DNA of 64,000 nt from an uncultured beta proteobacterium (GTDB lineage Bacteria > Pseudomonadota > Gammaproteobacteria > Burkholderiales > Burkholderiaceae_A): positions 1-64,000 of the forward strand of contig CACIGF010000003.1 in the NCBI GenBank assembly GCA_902586195.1, read 5' to 3'. The notes under the pieces were generated by a model. It did no database searches. It was not told where the DNA came from and saw nothing but the letters and a program-made list of their open reading frames with translations. Shown here piece after piece: positions 61,196-64,000 of the stretch (positions are counted from its first letter, which is position 1; every line of letters begins with the position of its first letter). The position numbers were made by a program, and so were the translations under genes.

Positions 61196-63826
61196 ATGAA
61201 CACTGAGCTTCATACGCCCGTTATAAAACAATATTTGGAAATAAAAGCACGTCATAAAAACAGCTTTGTTTTTTTTCGTATGGGCGACTTTTACGAACTC
61301 TTTTTCGAAGATGCGGTGAAAGCTTCAGAAATTTTGAATTTGACATTAACCAAGCGAGGAAAAAGTGGAGGTGAACATGTTTTGCTTGCTGGGGTTCCTG
61401 TACATTCGTCAAACCGATACATAAAAACACTTTTAGCGCACGGTAAAACTATCGCGATTTGTGAACAAGTGGAGGACTCCAAGCCAGGAAAAGGTTTAGT
61501 AAAACGTGAAGTTGTTAGGATACTTACCGATGGAACTATTTACGAAGAAGAATTGATTGACGATACAAATCAAAAATATCTCGGGGCTGTTGATATTGAT
61601 GGAGGACTGGCATGGTGCGAAGTTGCAACTGGCAAACTTTATGTTGACCAGATTACACTCAATAGAGAAAACACTTTTAGGGAAATTACCTTAGATACAA
61701 TTCTTAGTAGATTCAATATTGTTGAAATACTGTTTAATGAAGATATAAATAAAGCTAACCTTTTTGAAAAATTTGGGTACAAAAAAAATTTAGCTGAAAC
61801 CCCATTACATATCAAAGACTCATTTGATAAATTAGTCCCCTACCCCCCATGGGAATGGGACTCTTACAAAGCGGAAAATATATTGAAAGATAGGCTTGAG
61901 ATACACTCATTGAATCATCTGGGATTTGAAAAAGAACTCACAATAATGAGATCATTAAATGCATTGCTAACATATATTGAAAAAAATATTGGCCAACCAT
62001 TCAAACATATAAAAACTCCTCATCTCTACTCTCAGAATAGCCATTTCAATATTGACAGCACGTCACAAAGAGCACTTGAACTTGTACGCCCACACTTTTT
62101 TGAGAATAAGAATGTAACCTTACTAAATAATTTGGATACTTGTACCACAGTGACTGGGTCAAAAACTCTAAAATCTTGGATTCTATCGCCGCTTAATTCC
62201 AAAGAAGAGATTTTGGAACGGCAACAATCCATTCAGTGGCTAACAAAAAAATTATCAGTAAAAGAAAACTTTAAGGGAATTGGAGATCTTGGACATACAG
62301 CCACACGGATCACCTTAGAGAAATGTAACCATCGCCAACTATATAATTTGAGTGAAACAATAGAAAAAATATTCACCGCAGGTGTTTTTCTGGCTGAATC
62401 TAACCAAAAATATATCGAGAATGCTGTACGTCTTTTTAAGTCCGACGAACTACAAAAAATAAAGAAAAAAATACGGTCTGTAATTAGCAAATCAAACTCG
62501 CAATCCTCAAAAGAGTCTTTTTTTATTAAATCGGGATATGACTGCCAACTCGATGCTTCTCGCGAACAACGAGCATTCCTTGGTAAAGAGCTTGCACGGT
62601 TAGAATTGAGTGAACGGGAAAAGACTAAAATCTCTTCTTTAAAAATAGGACACAGTTCTGTTCATGGACATTATATCGAGGTCAGCTCAAGCTTTAAAAA
62701 CAAAGTTCCTGAAACATATAGAAGAAAGCAAACATTAAAAAATGCAGAGAGATATGACATTAATGAACTAAGTGAAATAGATTTTAAGCTGAATGAGGTT
62801 GATACTGAAATTGAAAAAATTGAACAACAGATATTTTCAGATCTGTGTGTTGAGCTAAAAAAATCAGGTGGATTTCTTTTTGAATTATCTGAAAATCTGG
62901 GGGTGATCGATACACTACTCTCGTTAGCGCAGAAAATTGTGAGACATAATTGGGTGATCCCAAACATTACAGATGAACCAGAGGTTTATATAAAAAATGG
63001 CTGGCACCCGGTGCTTGAGCAGATTTATGAGGATTCGGGAAATCTTACACCAGTTTTAAAAAATGATACTGTCCTGAACCTCAATCAGAACATGATGCTT
63101 GTAACAGGCCCAAATATGAGCGGGAAATCAACATATATGAGACAAGTCGCACTCATAGTGATTTTAGCAAAAATGGGCGCTCCTGTTCCCGCTGAATATG
63201 CCAATATTGGTTCTGTAAAAAGTATCTACACGCGAATCGGGGCCTCAGATGATATCGGTAGAGGTAGGTCCACGTTTATGGTGGAAATGACCGAGACTGC
63301 TAAATTACTTAATCTTGCTAACGAGAATAGCCTCGTGCTCATTGATGAAATTGGGAGAGGGACTTCCACAAAAGACGGGCTTGCGCTGGCTTGGTCTATT
63401 GCTGAAGAGTTAGCAACTAAGAATGGCGCGCTTTCTATTTTCTCAACACACTATTTTGAGCTTACTGCACTACCTAACGTTATAAGTACAGTTCACAACT
63501 TTCATTTTGAAACGATAGAACAAAAGGATAAAGTTATTTTTCTTTATGCCCTAAAAAAGGGGCCTGCGTCGAATAGCTTTGGATTAAAGGTCGCAAAACT
63601 TGCGGGTATCTCAACCAGTATTATAGAGAGGGCTACCAAAATTCAGAATAGTAGTTACACAACTTTAAAAGCAAAAGCCAAACCACCTGCTATGGTTGAC
63701 CTCTTAAAGCAGGAAAAAATTTTAGTCCCTCAGGAAATCATAGAAACTAATATTGATAAACTCACACCATTACAGGCTCTGAATTTATTAAACAATATTA
63801 AGAAAAAATATGGGGATGGAAAATGA
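61196..63826 (+). CDS. mutS: DNA mismatch repair protein MutS
   Basis: FFRMGDFYELFFEDA mismatch-binding motif, VTGPNMSGKSTYMRQVALI, TRIGASDDIGRGRSTFMVEM. Confidence 0.98.
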   Translation: MNTELHTPVIKQYLEIKARHKNSFVFFRMGDFYELFFEDAVKASEILNLTLTKRGKSGGEHVLLAGVPVHSSNRYIKTLLAHGKTIAICEQVEDSKPGKGLVKREVVRILTDGTIYEEELIDDTNQKYLGAVDIDGGLAWCEVATGKLYVDQITLNRENTFREITLDTILSRFNIVEILFNEDINKANLFEKFGYKKNLAETPLHIKDSFDKLVPYPPWEWDSYKAENILKDRLEIHSLNHLGFEKELTIMRSLNALLTYIEKNIGQPFKHIKTPHLYSQNSHFNIDSTSQRALELVRPHFFENKNVTLLNNLDTCTTVTGSKTLKSWILSPLNSKEEILERQQSIQWLTKKLSVKENFKGIGDLGHTATRITLEKCNHRQLYNLSETIEKIFTAGVFLAESNQKYIENAVRLFKSDELQKIKKKIRSVISKSNSQSSKESFFIKSGYDCQLDASREQRAFLGKELARLELSEREKTKISSLKIGHSSVHGHYIEVSSSFKNKVPETYRRKQTLKNAERYDINELSEIDFKLNEVDTEIEKIEQQIFSDLCVELKKSGGFLFELSENLGVIDTLLSLAQKIVRHNWVIPNITDEPEVYIKNGWHPVLEQIYEDSGNLTPVLKNDTVLNLNQNMMLVTGPNMSGKSTYMRQVALIVILAKMGAPVPAEYANIGSVKSIYTRIGASDDIGRGRSTFMVEMTETAKLLNLANENSLVLIDEIGRGTSTKDGLALAWSIAEELATKNGALSIFSTHYFELTALPNVISTVHNFHFETIEQKDKVIFLYALKKGPASNSFGLKVAKLAGISTSIIERATKIQNSSYTTLKAKAKPPAMVDLLKQEKILVPQEIIETNIDKLTPLQALNLLNNIKKKYGDGK

Positions 63827-64000
63827 ATCACTCTTCAATTAATTGGCCAAATGCTCTAAGTGAGAAAATTTTTAGGCAGAAATATTGGCAACAAAAACCT
63901 TTTTTGGTAAGAAACTTCTTTTCCAAAAATATTGCTAAAAATCTCCCTATTACACAATCACAAATTTTAAGACTTTCACAAACCGACTTTGTTCCTACAA
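63823..64000 (+). CDS. Cupin/JmjC-type ribosomal oxygenase (RoxA/YcfD-like), truncated by window end
   Basis: ATG overlaps mutS stop; INWPNALSEKIFRQKYWQQKPFLVRNFF resembles the RoxA N-terminus. Confidence 0.65.
   Translation, partial: MNHSSINWPNALSEKIFRQKYWQQKPFLVRNFFSKNIAKNLPITQSQILRLSQTDFVPT

Overview
AT-rich, gene-dense proteobacterial chromosome segment. Gene content and order (serS-rarA-lolA-ftsK|trxB; nadE-glnB; hemCDXY; tRNA-Ser|lysC-tilS-accA) suggest Betaproteobacteria, but this is inference only. Most of the window is housekeeping. The notable region is ~31.3-49.7 kb, a compact cluster for archaeal-type, tetrahydromethanopterin (H4MPT)/methanofuran-linked C1 metabolism and for synthesis of both cofactors. 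It holds fae, mch, fhcABCD, beta-RFAP synthase, a DHPS-like protein, folB, folK, a pterin-carbinolamine-dehydratase-like gene, an AfpA/DmrB-like flavoprotein, three ATP-grasp ligases, a CitG-like protein, a HisA-like protein, and mfnB/mfnE/mfnF-like genes. In this cluster the DUF447-like protein and MfnB appear as one continuous ORF (apparent fusion). No methylene-H4MPT dehydrogenase (mtdB) and no alcohol or methylamine dehydrogenase is visible. The cluster lies between tRNA-Arg(ACG) and tRNA-Ser(GCT). Other observations: a 49-aa signal-peptide-bearing ORF missing from the ORF track, near two strong inverted repeats; a head-to-head soluble/membrane pyrophosphatase pair; tandem small secreted paralogs; an orphan FlaG-like protein; and very short divergent intergenic gaps that imply promoters inside coding sequence. 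No CRISPR array, transposase, integrase or rRNA was seen.
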